Positions 37,851 through 46,255 of a stretch of 48,906 nt of DNA are shown here, piece after piece. The notes under the pieces are model-generated. The model had not been told where the DNA came from, did not search any database, and saw only the letters and a list, made by a program, of their open reading frames with translations. The position numbers and the translations under genes are program-made. Origin of the DNA: a virus; the IMG/VR virus record IMGVR_UViG_3300035698_005264, positions 1 through 48,906 of that record. One strand, written 5' to 3'. Each line of letters opens with the position of its first letter. Position 1 is the stretch's first letter.

Positions 37851-39332
37851 TTATTTATTCAGAAATCCGCTTAAATCTAACGATACATTTTGTTGTGGGT
37901 TCATCATTTGACCAAGGTCTCCGAACAACTGCTTGAACTCAGTAGCTTCCTGAACTTCAAGACCGTACTCGAGCATCAGCTGGTCAACGTCAAGCTGTGC
38001 TAACTGCACGTACTGTGACATTTGATTTTGGTCTAAGTTGAACGCCTGTGTCATATACTGGTACTTCTGCTGTATTTGTTGCTGCTGATATTCAAATGCT
38101 TTAGCATCACGTTGCGCTGTACGCACGCGGTCATACTTGTTTTCTATCTCTGTCATTCCTCTCAAGAACTCAGGGTCATTAGAGAAGTCAGCTCCGGGAC
38201 GGATGCTCTTGAACTGATTTACATACTGAGCAACTGCCGCTGATTTAGCTTCTTCATTCTCTATATCTCCCTGTGCGAAAGCATTATCTGGTACTGAACC
38301 GAACGGCTGACCAAGGACACGTTTCAATTCGTCCATGCCCAACCCTTTAGCTTCAGCATCGCCTAGTGTTCCACCTTCTAATTTTGATCTTAAATCGTCG
38401 CCAACTCCTGCAATATTAGGTACATTTACACCGGGAGCTGCCATACCTCCAAACAAAGCTGTCGCTATTCCCGGCAAATTATCGGAAATAAGATTTCCTT
38501 TGTCGTCCCCACTTCCGCCACCAACTTTAAACTGATCTATAATTTTGCTTATAAAATTCCCACCTCCAGCATCTTTATTTAGTACAGAAGGAGCAGATAC
38601 ATCCGAAGAACTTCCTCCGCCACTTCCTCCTGAGAATCTAGATCCTAGAGAATTACTAGCTGTGTTTCCGCCAATGCTTGTTCCTCCGCCACTTGATCCG
38701 CCTCCAGAAAACTTACTGAAGATGTCGCCCAATGCTGCAGTTCCTTTACCAACAGGACCAGCAGTACCTGCGAATCCGCCCATTCCCGGAATTTCACTTA
38801 TATAGTTCTTACCAGCATCCAGTGCTCCTGAACCAAATCCTTTAAGCGCTTTACCAAATACACCGCCCGGAGCGCCTGATCCCGCACTCTGAAATGCTCG
38901 TCCTATACCACTTGTGACTCCGCTACCTAGTCCACCACCTGCAAAACCTTGCATCGCACCTTGCAACGGATTACCTTTACGGTTAGCTAGTGCGTCAGCA
39001 CCTGCAGAGATAAGTGGAGAAGCTCCACCGACAAAATCTCCAAACTTCCCCGGAAGAACACTTCCAAGAATGTTAGACAGAGCACCTGCTCCAGCGCCTG
39101 CTCCCATACTAGCGAGAGACTTGTAACGTATTCCGTCTTCCTCATGGGGAGACACCTTGTTTACCATCTCGTCGAGCTCATGGCTAATGGTTGCTTTAGT
39201 TACATCATTGTATCCCGTGTCCCGCACAAACGCCACGCCAGTCTTAGCATTAGCTAAACCAAGCGACGTCTTGGCGCGCTTATAAGGAAGATTGTCAAAA
39301 TCTTTGCTATCTAATACTTTTAGTGTGTACAT
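37851..39332 (-). CDS. Inner-virion protein with zincin-like N-terminus (paralog A)
   Basis: The 493-residue protein opens with a ~70-residue domain shared with the 39681-41003 product: LPYKRAKTSLGLANAK, then VAFVRDTG, then TISHELDEMVNKVSPHEEDG and IRYK. HELDE resembles the HExxH zinc-protease motif with the second His replaced by Glu. The middle is Gly/Ala/Ser-rich with glycine-zipper stretches (GAGAGAGALSNILGSVLPGK), able to form membrane-inserting helices. The C-terminus is Gln-rich helical (FEYQQQQIQQKYQYMTQAF). AAGGAG precedes ATG 39332. It probably takes part in DNA ejection. Confidence 0.65.
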   Translation of the reverse strand: MYTLKVLDSKDFDNLPYKRAKTSLGLANAKTGVAFVRDTGYNDVTKATISHELDEMVNKVSPHEEDGIRYKSLASMGAGAGAGALSNILGSVLPGKFGDFVGGASPLISAGADALANRKGNPLQGAMQGFAGGGLGSGVTSGIGRAFQSAGSGAPGGVFGKALKGFGSGALDAGKNYISEIPGMGGFAGTAGPVGKGTAALGDIFSKFSGGGSSGGGTSIGGNTASNSLGSRFSGGSGGGSSSDVSAPSVLNKDAGGGNFISKIIDQFKVGGGSGDDKGNLISDNLPGIATALFGGMAAPGVNVPNIAGVGDDLRSKLEGGTLGDAEAKGLGMDELKRVLGQPFGSVPDNAFAQGDIENEEAKSAAVAQYVNQFKSIRPGADFSNDPEFLRGMTEIENKYDRVRTAQRDAKAFEYQQQQIQQKYQYMTQAFNLDQNQMSQYVQLAQLDVDQLMLEYGLEVQEATEFKQLFGDLGQMMNPQQNVSLDLSGFLNK

Positions 39333-39681
39333 TTGCTTTGACTCCTTCTTGTATCCCGTGTTTTCTAAACTCGGCGTTTACACGTACCCATTTGGCACGT
39401 TTTACATTTTTAAATTCTTTTTTAACCCACCTAAGGAATACAGCAAGCTCTCTGTGCATACATCCGTTTCCTTGGTGTCCGCTAACAATGAGTTGGTCAA
39501 TGTATACTGTAGTTCCGTCTGGGTCATCGTCGACGACTGTCCATGGCTCATGATTGTATAAGTACTTCGCATCGTCATCCCCTATAAAGAACGTTATTAC
39601 TGCTGCGATATGCCCATCCTTCTGAAACAAATGACCTCTACCACGTTGCAACATATCGTAATAATACTTCTTATTTTCCAT
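39307..39681 (-). CDS. GNAT-fold acetyltransferase-like protein
   Basis: The 124-residue protein (MENKKYYYDMLQRGRGHLF) has GNAT layout: strand IAAVITFFIG, strand VYIDQLIVS, then the acetyl-CoA loop GHQGNGCMHRELAVFLRWV (Q-x-G-x-G/A type) and a final WVRVNAEFRKHGI. ATG 39681 overlaps the previous stop (TGATG); a GTG three bases earlier is an alternative. GNAT-like proteins occur near the inner-core genes of T7-like phages. Substrate is unknown. Its 3' end overlaps the next gene by 26 bases. Confidence 0.75.
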   Translation of the reverse strand: MENKKYYYDMLQRGRGHLFQKDGHIAAVITFFIGDDDAKYLYNHEPWTVVDDDPDGTTVYIDQLIVSGHQGNGCMHRELAVFLRWVKKEFKNVKRAKWVRVNAEFRKHGIQEGVKANVHTKSIR

Positions 39682-41003
39682 CACACTCTTGATTTAAGTG
39701 GGCCAAACATAGCCTTAAACTCTGCCGGTGAATTAGATACATTCCTAGCTATTTCATCGTCAGACTTTCCAGCTAATCCTATGTATTGTCCCATCAAATC
39801 ATCCGTAAGATTGTTAGCTTTTCTGATAGACTGATACTGTCTGTTTAAATTCTCGTCGTCAATCTCTAGATTGAACTGTCCCAGCTCTTTTTCAAACCCT
39901 GTGTTTAGCCCAGATAACTGCCCAGCTAAACTGGTGTTTTCTTCAGGAGTTTGTCCTCTAAAAGCTGGCATTTTAAATATGTCAGTTATTCTATTTTGCT
40001 TTGCTGAGTTCAAACTATTAATACCGAAATCATATTCCTCTTGTGATACTGGCGTATACTTCTCACCCTTATCTAAGGATAATGGGAACCTGCTTAACGC
40101 TCCCGGAACTCCAAATAATTCACCACCAGAATCTCCGCCAGCACCAGTGGCTGCACTTCTCGATGGATTAAGGCTCGCAGAAGGAGCAAACGTATCTTGT
40201 AGTTTTAACGCTGTCTGTCCTTTGCTTATTGTAGATGCCCCAAAATCTTTAAACTTACTGAATAAACCAGCAGAACCAGCGGTTGATGTTAGTGACCCTC
40301 CGGGAATACCTGCACTGTTAGCAAAGTTAGAACCTAGTGCGCTACCACCGAAAGAACTCGCGTTAATACTAGATTTAGCGGCTCCTCTTGCTAAGTTTCC
40401 AAGATTGCTTCCTATCCCAGATTTTACACCCTCACTTGTCCCATACTTTGCGACACTCGATGCGAAGTTTTTACCTACTTCACCAGCTAATGTATTTGTA
40501 GCCCCACCTATAATTCCTCCACCAGCACCTCCAAATCCAGATTGAGCGCCTCCAAGGAGAGACCCTATCTTTTGCAACCCACTTCCTACACCACCGCCTA
40601 CAGCACCACCTACACCACCTAACGCTGATCCAAAACCACTACCAATAGCTCCCCACTTAGCTCCTGAAAGAGCCCCTTTTCCAAACTTACCGCCTTGAAG
40701 TTTACTGACAGTTCCACCTATAACGGCACCTGCTGCAGCACTTGACGCTGCTTTAAATAACAGGCTTCCAAGCCACGGCAACCACACCTTATAACGTATC
40801 CCGTCCTCTTCATGAGGAGAGACCTTCATCAAGAGCTCGTCGAACTCATGGCTAATGGTGTTTTCGTCTAGCTCCTTAACACCTGTATGCCGCACATAAG
40901 CAACATTATTTCTAGCGTCAGCCAATCCAAGGGCCGTCTTCGCCTTCTTATAAGGAAGCGTGTCAAACTCTTCGTTGCTGACAACTCTTATTTCGTAGCC
41001 CAT
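39681..41003 (-). CDS. Inner-virion protein with zincin-like N-terminus (paralog B)
   Basis: The 440-residue protein shares its first ~72 residues with the 37851-39332 product: LPYKKAKTALGLADAR, VAYVRHTG, TISHEFDELLMKVSPHEEDG and IRYK. The middle is a long Gly/Ser/Ala glycine-zipper region (SSAAAGAVIGGTVSKLQGGK, SGFGSALGGVGGAVGGGVGS). The C-terminal part is helical and polar. GGAGTAGGT precedes ATG 41003. It heads the inner-virion block and probably co-assembles with its paralog. Confidence 0.65.
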   Translation of the reverse strand: MGYEIRVVSNEEFDTLPYKKAKTALGLADARNNVAYVRHTGVKELDENTISHEFDELLMKVSPHEEDGIRYKVWLPWLGSLLFKAASSAAAGAVIGGTVSKLQGGKFGKGALSGAKWGAIGSGFGSALGGVGGAVGGGVGSGLQKIGSLLGGAQSGFGGAGGGIIGGATNTLAGEVGKNFASSVAKYGTSEGVKSGIGSNLGNLARGAAKSSINASSFGGSALGSNFANSAGIPGGSLTSTAGSAGLFSKFKDFGASTISKGQTALKLQDTFAPSASLNPSRSAATGAGGDSGGELFGVPGALSRFPLSLDKGEKYTPVSQEEYDFGINSLNSAKQNRITDIFKMPAFRGQTPEENTSLAGQLSGLNTGFEKELGQFNLEIDDENLNRQYQSIRKANNLTDDLMGQYIGLAGKSDDEIARNVSNSPAEFKAMFGPLKSRV

Positions 41004-41012
41004 ACCTACTCC

Positions 41013-41390
41013 TTAATATAGTGTGCCGTATAGATACATTGTGTTAGTTGCTCCACCAGCTTGATTCGTTACTGTAGCTTCTATTACTGTGCCTGCTGAG
41101 TACGACTTTAATTGTAATGCTTCTACAGCTGGTATCGGTGCTAAAAGTACACAGTCATACTGAGCGTCAAGATGTTGTAAGTCATAAGCTGGAATGAAAT
41201 CTGTTGTAGCACCGTTCTGTCCAATGCTTATATCCGATGTTACGGCGTCCGCTCCGGCTACTAGAATAGCATGTGACAAGATACATCTCTTTCCTGTCGG
41301 CACAGTATATATAGTAGTATCTGCGTCTGCGGCAAGAGATACAGTTGTTGTGCTAAGTAAAGAACATGCTTTTTCTTTTAAGTCTGCCAT
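41013..41390 (-). CDS. Small beta-rich virion protein
   Basis: The 125-residue protein begins MADLKEKACSLLSTTTVSLA and has strands typical of a single jelly-roll or Ig-like domain: DTTIYTVPTGKRCILSHAIL, ISIGQNGATTDF, CVLLAPIPAVEALQLKSYSA. The TIYTVPTGKR...L pattern is common to small phage structural proteins. It lies between nozzle-associated genes and the inner-virion block. A minor tail or decoration component is likely. Confidence 0.6.
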   Translation of the reverse strand: MADLKEKACSLLSTTTVSLAADADTTIYTVPTGKRCILSHAILVAGADAVTSDISIGQNGATTDFIPAYDLQHLDAQYDCVLLAPIPAVEALQLKSYSAGTVIEATVTNQAGGATNTMYLYGTLY

Positions 41391-41399
41391 TTTATTCTC

Positions 41400-41615
41400 C
41401 TAGTTAAAGTATACAGTTTCGTTTTCCCAAGCCACTAAATCACTCTCCCAAAAAACAGGTTCTCCGGGGTCGTCGTACGCTTGTACAGTCACACCAATAT
41501 CTGATGTTGATAATACATTAGTTAAGTCATCTTGAATATTTTTTAAGTCTATCCCACCGACGATAGTTCCGTCGTCTGCGCCAGACCATTCTTTTGTCCA
41601 AGTAATTCCTGCCAT
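41400..41615 (-). CDS. Short protein with WTKEW-ADDGTIV module
   Basis: The 71-residue protein begins MAGITWTKEWSGADDGTIVG followed by LKNIQDDLTNVL. The same module opens the 275-residue protein at 46256-47083. The module probably anchors tail or fibre components to a common partner. The C-terminal part is acidic and aromatic (VFWESDLVAWENETVYFN). No other function is visible. Confidence 0.6.
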   Translation of the reverse strand: MAGITWTKEWSGADDGTIVGGIDLKNIQDDLTNVLSTSDIGVTVQAYDDPGEPVFWESDLVAWENETVYFN

Positions 41616-41624
41616 AGTACTCTC

Positions 41625-41864
41625 CTATAATGATGTTAATGTAGCGTAATACCACTGGCTATTATATCCTACATAAATTCTAAACTGTGCCCCGAACAAA
41701 GATAATACTATAGTCGGTTCAACAGGAGCGTCGTAATCTGGTGTTGCAGATGTTGTCACCTGTATCTCATACAGACCATTATTAAGGATGCGTCGTACGT
41801 CAGATGCAAACTCCTGCATCTGTAAGCTTTCTTTAGTTGTGTCATGATCAGCAACACGTGTCAT
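41625..41864 (-). CDS. Small tail-associated protein
   Basis: The protein is 79 residues from ATG 41864 (MTRVADHDTTKESLQMQEFA), chosen because GGAGGTG is 5 bases upstream and its ATG overlaps the nozzle gene stop (ATGA). The in-frame start at 41951 would lie deep in that gene. A helical N-terminal half leads to beta strands ending in YVGYNSQWYYATLTSL. It may cap or complete the nozzle; no family is recognised. Confidence 0.55.
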   Translation of the reverse strand: MTRVADHDTTKESLQMQEFASDVRRILNNGLYEIQVTTSATPDYDAPVEPTIVLSLFGAQFRIYVGYNSQWYYATLTSL

Positions 41865-43666
41865 CTCAACACCTCCGCTGAACCATACGCTAATAGTTGT
41901 GGGTTGTAGTCCACTTTTAACAGCTCCCATGCTTTTTGACATGGCGCACACTTTGTACGATATACTTCATACGTAGCGGCAGTAAAGTTCCCCGCAACCA
42001 TAGTGCTGACAGTCGCCGTAGTCGCTGACACGTAGTCGAACGTATACGATGTGTTGGCGTGATCTCCGTCGGAGATGTTGATTCGCCAACCACGCGCGGC
42101 TGTCATATCTGTTGTCCAGTCAGTGCTATTTCCTGTAATAGACGTTGTTGCCCCTGTCCCATCTACTGTCCCATTGAAATACTTACACAACGAGTCTTTA
42201 TCTGCGCCCGTTGACTTTAGTCTGTAACGATATATATTATTTGTAACTGGCAAGTTGACACGCTTTGATAGGGTAGCAACTTCACTCCCGAGTTTAAAGG
42301 TCGTCCCTAATACTGAGGTCTCCCCTAAAAATTTATCTCTATTCTTGAACATCGCAACCTTGCCGCGATCCTTCCAAGTCTTATCAAAATCTGTCCTGTC
42401 ATCTAAATCTAATTGGTAATTTGATACTGGTCTAAAGTACAAGTCAAGCGATCTAGTTTTGCTGATTCCAGCTGCTTTAGTTGTTATTACAGGACTTTCA
42501 TAAAGCTCTAGTATAACTTTCCCATTGTCATTAATGTATGTCCCGAATAATTTATGTACTCGTCCAGTGTAGTCCGCTCCTATTAGAAATATCCTACCTA
42601 GACTATCTTTAGCTTCTACCGCTGATAGAAACGCCATGTTATTATAAGGATAATACGACATTGTGTTAACGTCTATATTCATACAATGTGAGTTAAGATA
42701 GTCACCTTTAGCAGTTACAAACAAACGATAGATCTGCTCTTGTGTGTCGTACACTGAATGTGAGTTATCAAGGTAATTATCATTAATGTATTCTAACGCT
42801 ATCTCTGTATCGTTATTAGCTAGTCTGTACTTATCTGAAATAACTCTAATGGCAGAACCATCAAAGAAATATACGTTTTTGTCTGTCCCAAGAAACAAGG
42901 CTATCTGACTATACTCATTTGTAATAACCACTTGAAGTGTTCTAGGTACTACACCTATGTCAGAAATAACTTGTTTATATTCAAAAACTGCGAGACCGCC
43001 TATAAAGGATATTCTAAATATCCCAGAGCTAGTTGCTGCATAGCATCTGCCGTTAAGGATAAACCACCCTGTAACTGCTCCATCTTTAGGTCCTGTCAGA
43101 GTGAAATAACTAGCATATGCCCCGTCAATCATAGTGTTAATATCTTCATAATACACACGTAGATTTGCGCCGTCTATGTTAGCTCCTAGCAAATATCCCT
43201 GAAACTCTACAACATGCTTAAATCCCGGAGAGTCCTCAGATAATGGTATCATCCCAGTACTCGTACCATTCCAGTACATTTCTTGTGAATAATTATCGTA
43301 TGTCTGTACAAGGACTTGCTTCACTTCAGCATTATATGAAATCTTATTTGGAGCAGCGTTATTAATTACTGTAAAGTCGCCATCAAGATCGTCCATAGAG
43401 TAAACTTTTTTACCAAAATGTGCTACTAATTTACGAGTCGAAGATACGCCATAATCATACAGACTGTATCCGTAGTCACCTGCTCCAGTTGCAGTAGCAT
43501 TAATCTGGCTAAATCCACCTCGTTTTTTAATAGTGTGTCCGTCAAAGTCTACGTTAATAGAATTTGGCGATTCTTCTGCAGCTAAAGCTGTAACGTCTGC
43601 ATTATAGTTACACCCACCTTTAAAGTTATCAAAGGATATTTCTTGTAGTGATCGGCCTATCGCCAT
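41861..43666 (-). CDS. Tail nozzle-like beta-propeller protein
   Basis: The 601-residue protein begins with DNFKGGCNYNADVTALAAEE and ESPNSINVDFDGHTIKKRGG, the typical opening of podovirus nozzle/stabilisation proteins. Propeller-like repeats follow (AHFGKKVYSMDD, QGYLLGANIDG, GWFILNGRCYAATSSGIFRI). Residues about 500-575 hold an inserted beta module (ATTSITGNSTDWTTDMTAAR ... YTFDYVSATTATV) also found in the adaptor protein. It should form the distal tube of the short tail. It overlaps the adaptor gene by 10 bases. Confidence 0.75.
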   Translation of the reverse strand: MAIGRSLQEISFDNFKGGCNYNADVTALAAEESPNSINVDFDGHTIKKRGGFSQINATATGAGDYGYSLYDYGVSSTRKLVAHFGKKVYSMDDLDGDFTVINNAAPNKISYNAEVKQVLVQTYDNYSQEMYWNGTSTGMIPLSEDSPGFKHVVEFQGYLLGANIDGANLRVYYEDINTMIDGAYASYFTLTGPKDGAVTGWFILNGRCYAATSSGIFRISFIGGLAVFEYKQVISDIGVVPRTLQVVITNEYSQIALFLGTDKNVYFFDGSAIRVISDKYRLANNDTEIALEYINDNYLDNSHSVYDTQEQIYRLFVTAKGDYLNSHCMNIDVNTMSYYPYNNMAFLSAVEAKDSLGRIFLIGADYTGRVHKLFGTYINDNGKVILELYESPVITTKAAGISKTRSLDLYFRPVSNYQLDLDDRTDFDKTWKDRGKVAMFKNRDKFLGETSVLGTTFKLGSEVATLSKRVNLPVTNNIYRYRLKSTGADKDSLCKYFNGTVDGTGATTSITGNSTDWTTDMTAARGWRINISDGDHANTSYTFDYVSATTATVSTMVAGNFTAATYEVYRTKCAPCQKAWELLKVDYNPQLLAYGSAEVLR

Positions 43667-44811
43667 GAGTAGTCATCTCCACTTCCGCGTCCAGAACGTA
43701 TACCGTCATCATATGCTCCGAACTGTGTGTTTGTTCGTCTAGACTTGTAGTTCTTCTTTAGATCATACATTATACGATCTCTTTCTACTGACAAGCTTTG
43801 CACAAGAGGGTCGCCTTGTTCTGTTGTTAATTTAAGAACGGCCTCATATAAAATAAATTCATGAAAAGGAAAAGGGAACGCAGTTGGTGCCTTAGACACG
43901 TGGTATTCCAAAGAGCTTTCAGTATCTTCTCCAAAATTAGTATTAAGGGTTAATTGGAGGTTGCTGTCTACAGTTAAGATTTTGTACCATTTCGAGCTAT
44001 CCCCTATTCCATTACTATCTACTCTAAAATAATCGCCGACTGCTGTATTCGCTAAGAAGAAAGAGTCTGTGCCTGTTACAATCGCACTTCCGTTTGTAAC
44101 AGCAACACTGCCGGCGTTGTAATCCGTCATAGGTGTCACATATTGAATATACTCATACGGGTAAACACATGCAGTCTTTGGAGGAGGGTTTACCCGTACG
44201 AGTTGGTATCCAGTACCACTATGCGTTCTAGTTAACATCGCACGCTGGATTGGGTCTGTGGCTTCGGGGGAGAAAGCATCTTTAAATCTATCTCTAGGTA
44301 GCTCTGGAATTATATTTGTAACGCGTCCCCCAGAATACTTATAAATTGATCCGTTCATCAACAATCTGTTGAAGTCGCTGGCTAAAGAATATTCGTCCCT
44401 AAATATAGAGTAGGCGACGGTTGTTAGGTCTGTCGCTTTAGATAATGCAGGAGATATTGTTCCTGACGTCGCCCCAACATAATCAAAATCATACACGTTA
44501 TCATTTCCTGAAAACTTAATTTTGTAGCTATCTGTCGATGTCATGGCAGTTGTCCACGTAGTCCCGACACCCGTAACTGATGTGCTTCCTGCAGTGACCG
44601 TAGCTGTCCCTGTATTGTAATATGGAGTCATTGACAAATACGACTCTTTAACCAAAGGATTCCAGTCAGTCGTTCTAGGAAGTGTTCTAGTGTACACGTC
44701 GTTAACAAGTCCTTTTCCATAGTCCTCGTTGTTCGGAGAATCAACGCGTCCCATAGTTAAAAGACGTTCCCATAGTTCTGTGAAAGGTATGGTCGTAGCT
44801 AAGTTTCCCAT
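43657..44811 (-). CDS. Tail adaptor-like protein (head-to-tail connector)
   Basis: The 384-residue protein opens with TIPFTELWERLLTMGRVDSP, has helical LASDFNRLLMNGSIYKYSGG and YEYIQYVTPM regions, and ends with the helix FHEFILYEAVLKLTTEQGDP and a basic tail, fitting connector proteins beneath the portal. Two inserted beta modules (GTATVTAGSTSVTGVGTTWT at about residues 70-90 and AGSVAVTNGSAIVTGTDSFF at about 237-256) match the one in the nozzle protein. It probably joins portal and nozzle. The assignment rests on order and size. Confidence 0.65.
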   Translation of the reverse strand: MGNLATTIPFTELWERLLTMGRVDSPNNEDYGKGLVNDVYTRTLPRTTDWNPLVKESYLSMTPYYNTGTATVTAGSTSVTGVGTTWTTAMTSTDSYKIKFSGNDNVYDFDYVGATSGTISPALSKATDLTTVAYSIFRDEYSLASDFNRLLMNGSIYKYSGGRVTNIIPELPRDRFKDAFSPEATDPIQRAMLTRTHSGTGYQLVRVNPPPKTACVYPYEYIQYVTPMTDYNAGSVAVTNGSAIVTGTDSFFLANTAVGDYFRVDSNGIGDSSKWYKILTVDSNLQLTLNTNFGEDTESSLEYHVSKAPTAFPFPFHEFILYEAVLKLTTEQGDPLVQSLSVERDRIMYDLKKNYKSRRTNTQFGAYDDGIRSGRGSGDDYSWR

Positions 44812-44908
44812 TATTTTCTCCTAAATTATGAGCGACGTAAGTGACAATGCCCGAGGGTATAATGCCTTTCGGCTTGTCAGTTAGGTTACGACATTATTTA
44901 ACGCCGCT

Positions 44909-45379
44909 CTATATTGCTGTAAATAAATATGCTTGTAAAATTAAACAGTTCATTGCACAAATCAAAGGCTCTTCTGCCGCTGCTGCTATCGGGTTTTTAA
45001 ATGAAAACAACACGGTGGATAAGCTCATGGGAACGTGTAGCCATAAAAGGTTCCACCCTCCACCCATGATGTAGCACATGAATACGCCTGCTAATATAGA
45101 TGTAGCCGCCACCCCTGTACGTTTGATCCAACCTGTATTGTCCCTATTACTATATCCTTGAATGTACTCCAACATCTTGAAAATGTACATTGCTAACAGT
45201 GCCCACTTAAACACTCCCAGTATCAATGCCATAACTACCATAGTCAATGTAAACACACCCGGTGCTAGAAATCTTCTTAAAGCTTTGTTGTTGCGTCCGC
45301 CCATCATGTAGAAAACACACGTCGCTGCTATACCTACTATCCCTCCGCAAAATGTAAACCCAATAGTATATTCGTTCAT
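44909..45379 (-). CDS. Multi-span membrane protein
   Basis: The protein is about 156 residues from ATG 45379 (MNEYTIGFTFCGGIVGIAAT), preceded by GAGGTGG. It has four or more hydrophobic spans: IGFTFCGGIVGIAATCVFYM, FTLTMVVMALILGVFKWALL, AATSILAGVFMCYIMGG and a C-terminal CAMNCLILQAYLFTAI. A 97-base spacer follows, with an imperfect hairpin. In a late block, a holin or an envelope-modifying protein is possible; the span count is high for a classical holin. No family is recognised. Confidence 0.6.
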   Translation of the reverse strand: MNEYTIGFTFCGGIVGIAATCVFYMMGGRNNKALRRFLAPGVFTLTMVVMALILGVFKWALLAMYIFKMLEYIQGYSNRDNTGWIKRTGVAATSILAGVFMCYIMGGGWNLLWLHVPMSLSTVLFSFKNPIAAAAEEPLICAMNCLILQAYLFTAI

Positions 45380-45386
45380 AGCCACC

Positions 45387-45662
45387 TCAATTAGTTTTGA
45401 AAAACTTCTTTTTATAATAGGATAGACTGCTTAGTTTCTTCTTAACATTCTTGTTCTTTGCTACCTCTGGGTACAGATTCTTTATAATAGCGATAAGCTC
45501 ATCTGTCGCAAAAATATACTTCTCCCCAGTGTCAATCGTCTTGACTTGCTTCTTATCCGCCTTACGATTGTATGCCTCTTGCCGACCTGCAAGATGTTCT
45601 TTGTAAGCGTCTAATCCAGACTTACATAACTTAATTATTGAATCAGCAAGAGGCACACCCAT
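45387..45662 (-). CDS. Hypothetical basic helical protein
   Basis: The 91-residue protein (MGVPLADSIIKLCKSGLDAY first) is Lys-rich and helical, with a long basic C-terminus (KNKNVKKKLSSLSYYKKKFF). It lies between the lipoprotein and the multi-span membrane gene in a membrane/lysis-like cluster. It might bind membrane or act with its neighbours. No known domain is seen. Confidence 0.55.
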   Translation of the reverse strand: MGVPLADSIIKLCKSGLDAYKEHLAGRQEAYNRKADKKQVKTIDTGEKYIFATDELIAIIKNLYPEVAKNKNVKKKLSSLSYYKKKFFKTN

Positions 45663-45663
45663 A

Positions 45664-46014
45664 TTATTTATCTCCCTTAATCTTCTGTATAATGTCCATC
45701 AATTTCAGTGTGACGACACCATAAATTTCATGTTCGCTATTTCGTAGGTCATACTTATACTCAGCAGTGATCTTGTAAGTGATGTCTTTGACATCTGACT
45801 CATAAAGAATCAAGTCGATTCCTACACCGATAGGCATAAGAGCTTTGTCTTCAGACGGATGATTGACCTTAGGATGTTGCACACATTCATTTAGAATAGA
45901 ACCTAAAGGACTGTCACAAATATCTCCCTTGTAACCACGTGCTTCTGCTTCTTTTGCACAGCCCATGACAAATACTGTGCCTACTAACAATAATACGATT
46001 AACCATTTTCTCAT
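45664..46014 (-). CDS. Phage lipoprotein
   Basis: The protein (116 residues from ATG 46014; the ATG at 46020 is too close to GGGAG) has a lipoprotein signal peptide: MRKWLIVLLLVGTVFVMGC, i.e. positive start, hydrophobic core and a lipobox with Cys19. The mature part has two more Cys and beta-rich stretches (DLILYESDVKDITYKITAEY). It should be lipidated at a periplasmic or outer leaflet. It could be an o-spanin-like lysis protein or a receptor-masking exclusion protein; it is larger than most o-spanins. Confidence 0.75.
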   Translation of the reverse strand: MRKWLIVLLLVGTVFVMGCAKEAEARGYKGDICDSPLGSILNECVQHPKVNHPSEDKALMPIGVGIDLILYESDVKDITYKITAEYKYDLRNSEHEIYGVVTLKLMDIIQKIKGDK

Positions 46015-46016
46015 TT

Positions 46017-46244
46017 TCATTCTCCCAAAAACATGTTTTTGAAGCTATTCACACCACCTTCAATGGTGGCGAAAACAGCAACTGTTTTGACAATCAAAGG
46101 TTCCAAGCCTTTGGATGGTGTCAAAACGTCAACGATTCTGATAGCTGCGATAACCAATTCCCGTGCCAAAGGAACGACTACCTGCACTATCCCGATTATA
46201 GCTGCTATGTTAGCAGGTATAAGTTTTTTAATAAAGGTTCCCAT
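46017..46244 (-). CDS. Hydrophobic holin-like small protein
   Basis: The 75-residue protein begins MGTFIKKLIPANIAAIIGIV, then a continuous hydrophobic stretch (QVVVPLARELVIAAIRIVDV) and a second weaker segment (LIVKTVAVFATIEGG), ending in FKNMFLGE. Size and two hydrophobic segments fit a holin or related membrane effector, and it is coupled to the lipoprotein gene by overlap. No endolysin is recognisable nearby, so the lysis assignment stays tentative. Confidence 0.5.
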   Translation of the reverse strand: MGTFIKKLIPANIAAIIGIVQVVVPLARELVIAAIRIVDVLTPSKGLEPLIVKTVAVFATIEGGVNSFKNMFLGE

Positions 46245-46255
46245 ATTCCCTCCTT

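Noticed and set aside
44812-44908. Terminator in the 97-base gap before the adaptor gene
   Set aside because: The GACAA/TTGTC stem has bulges and no T-run follows on the minus strand, so support is too weak.
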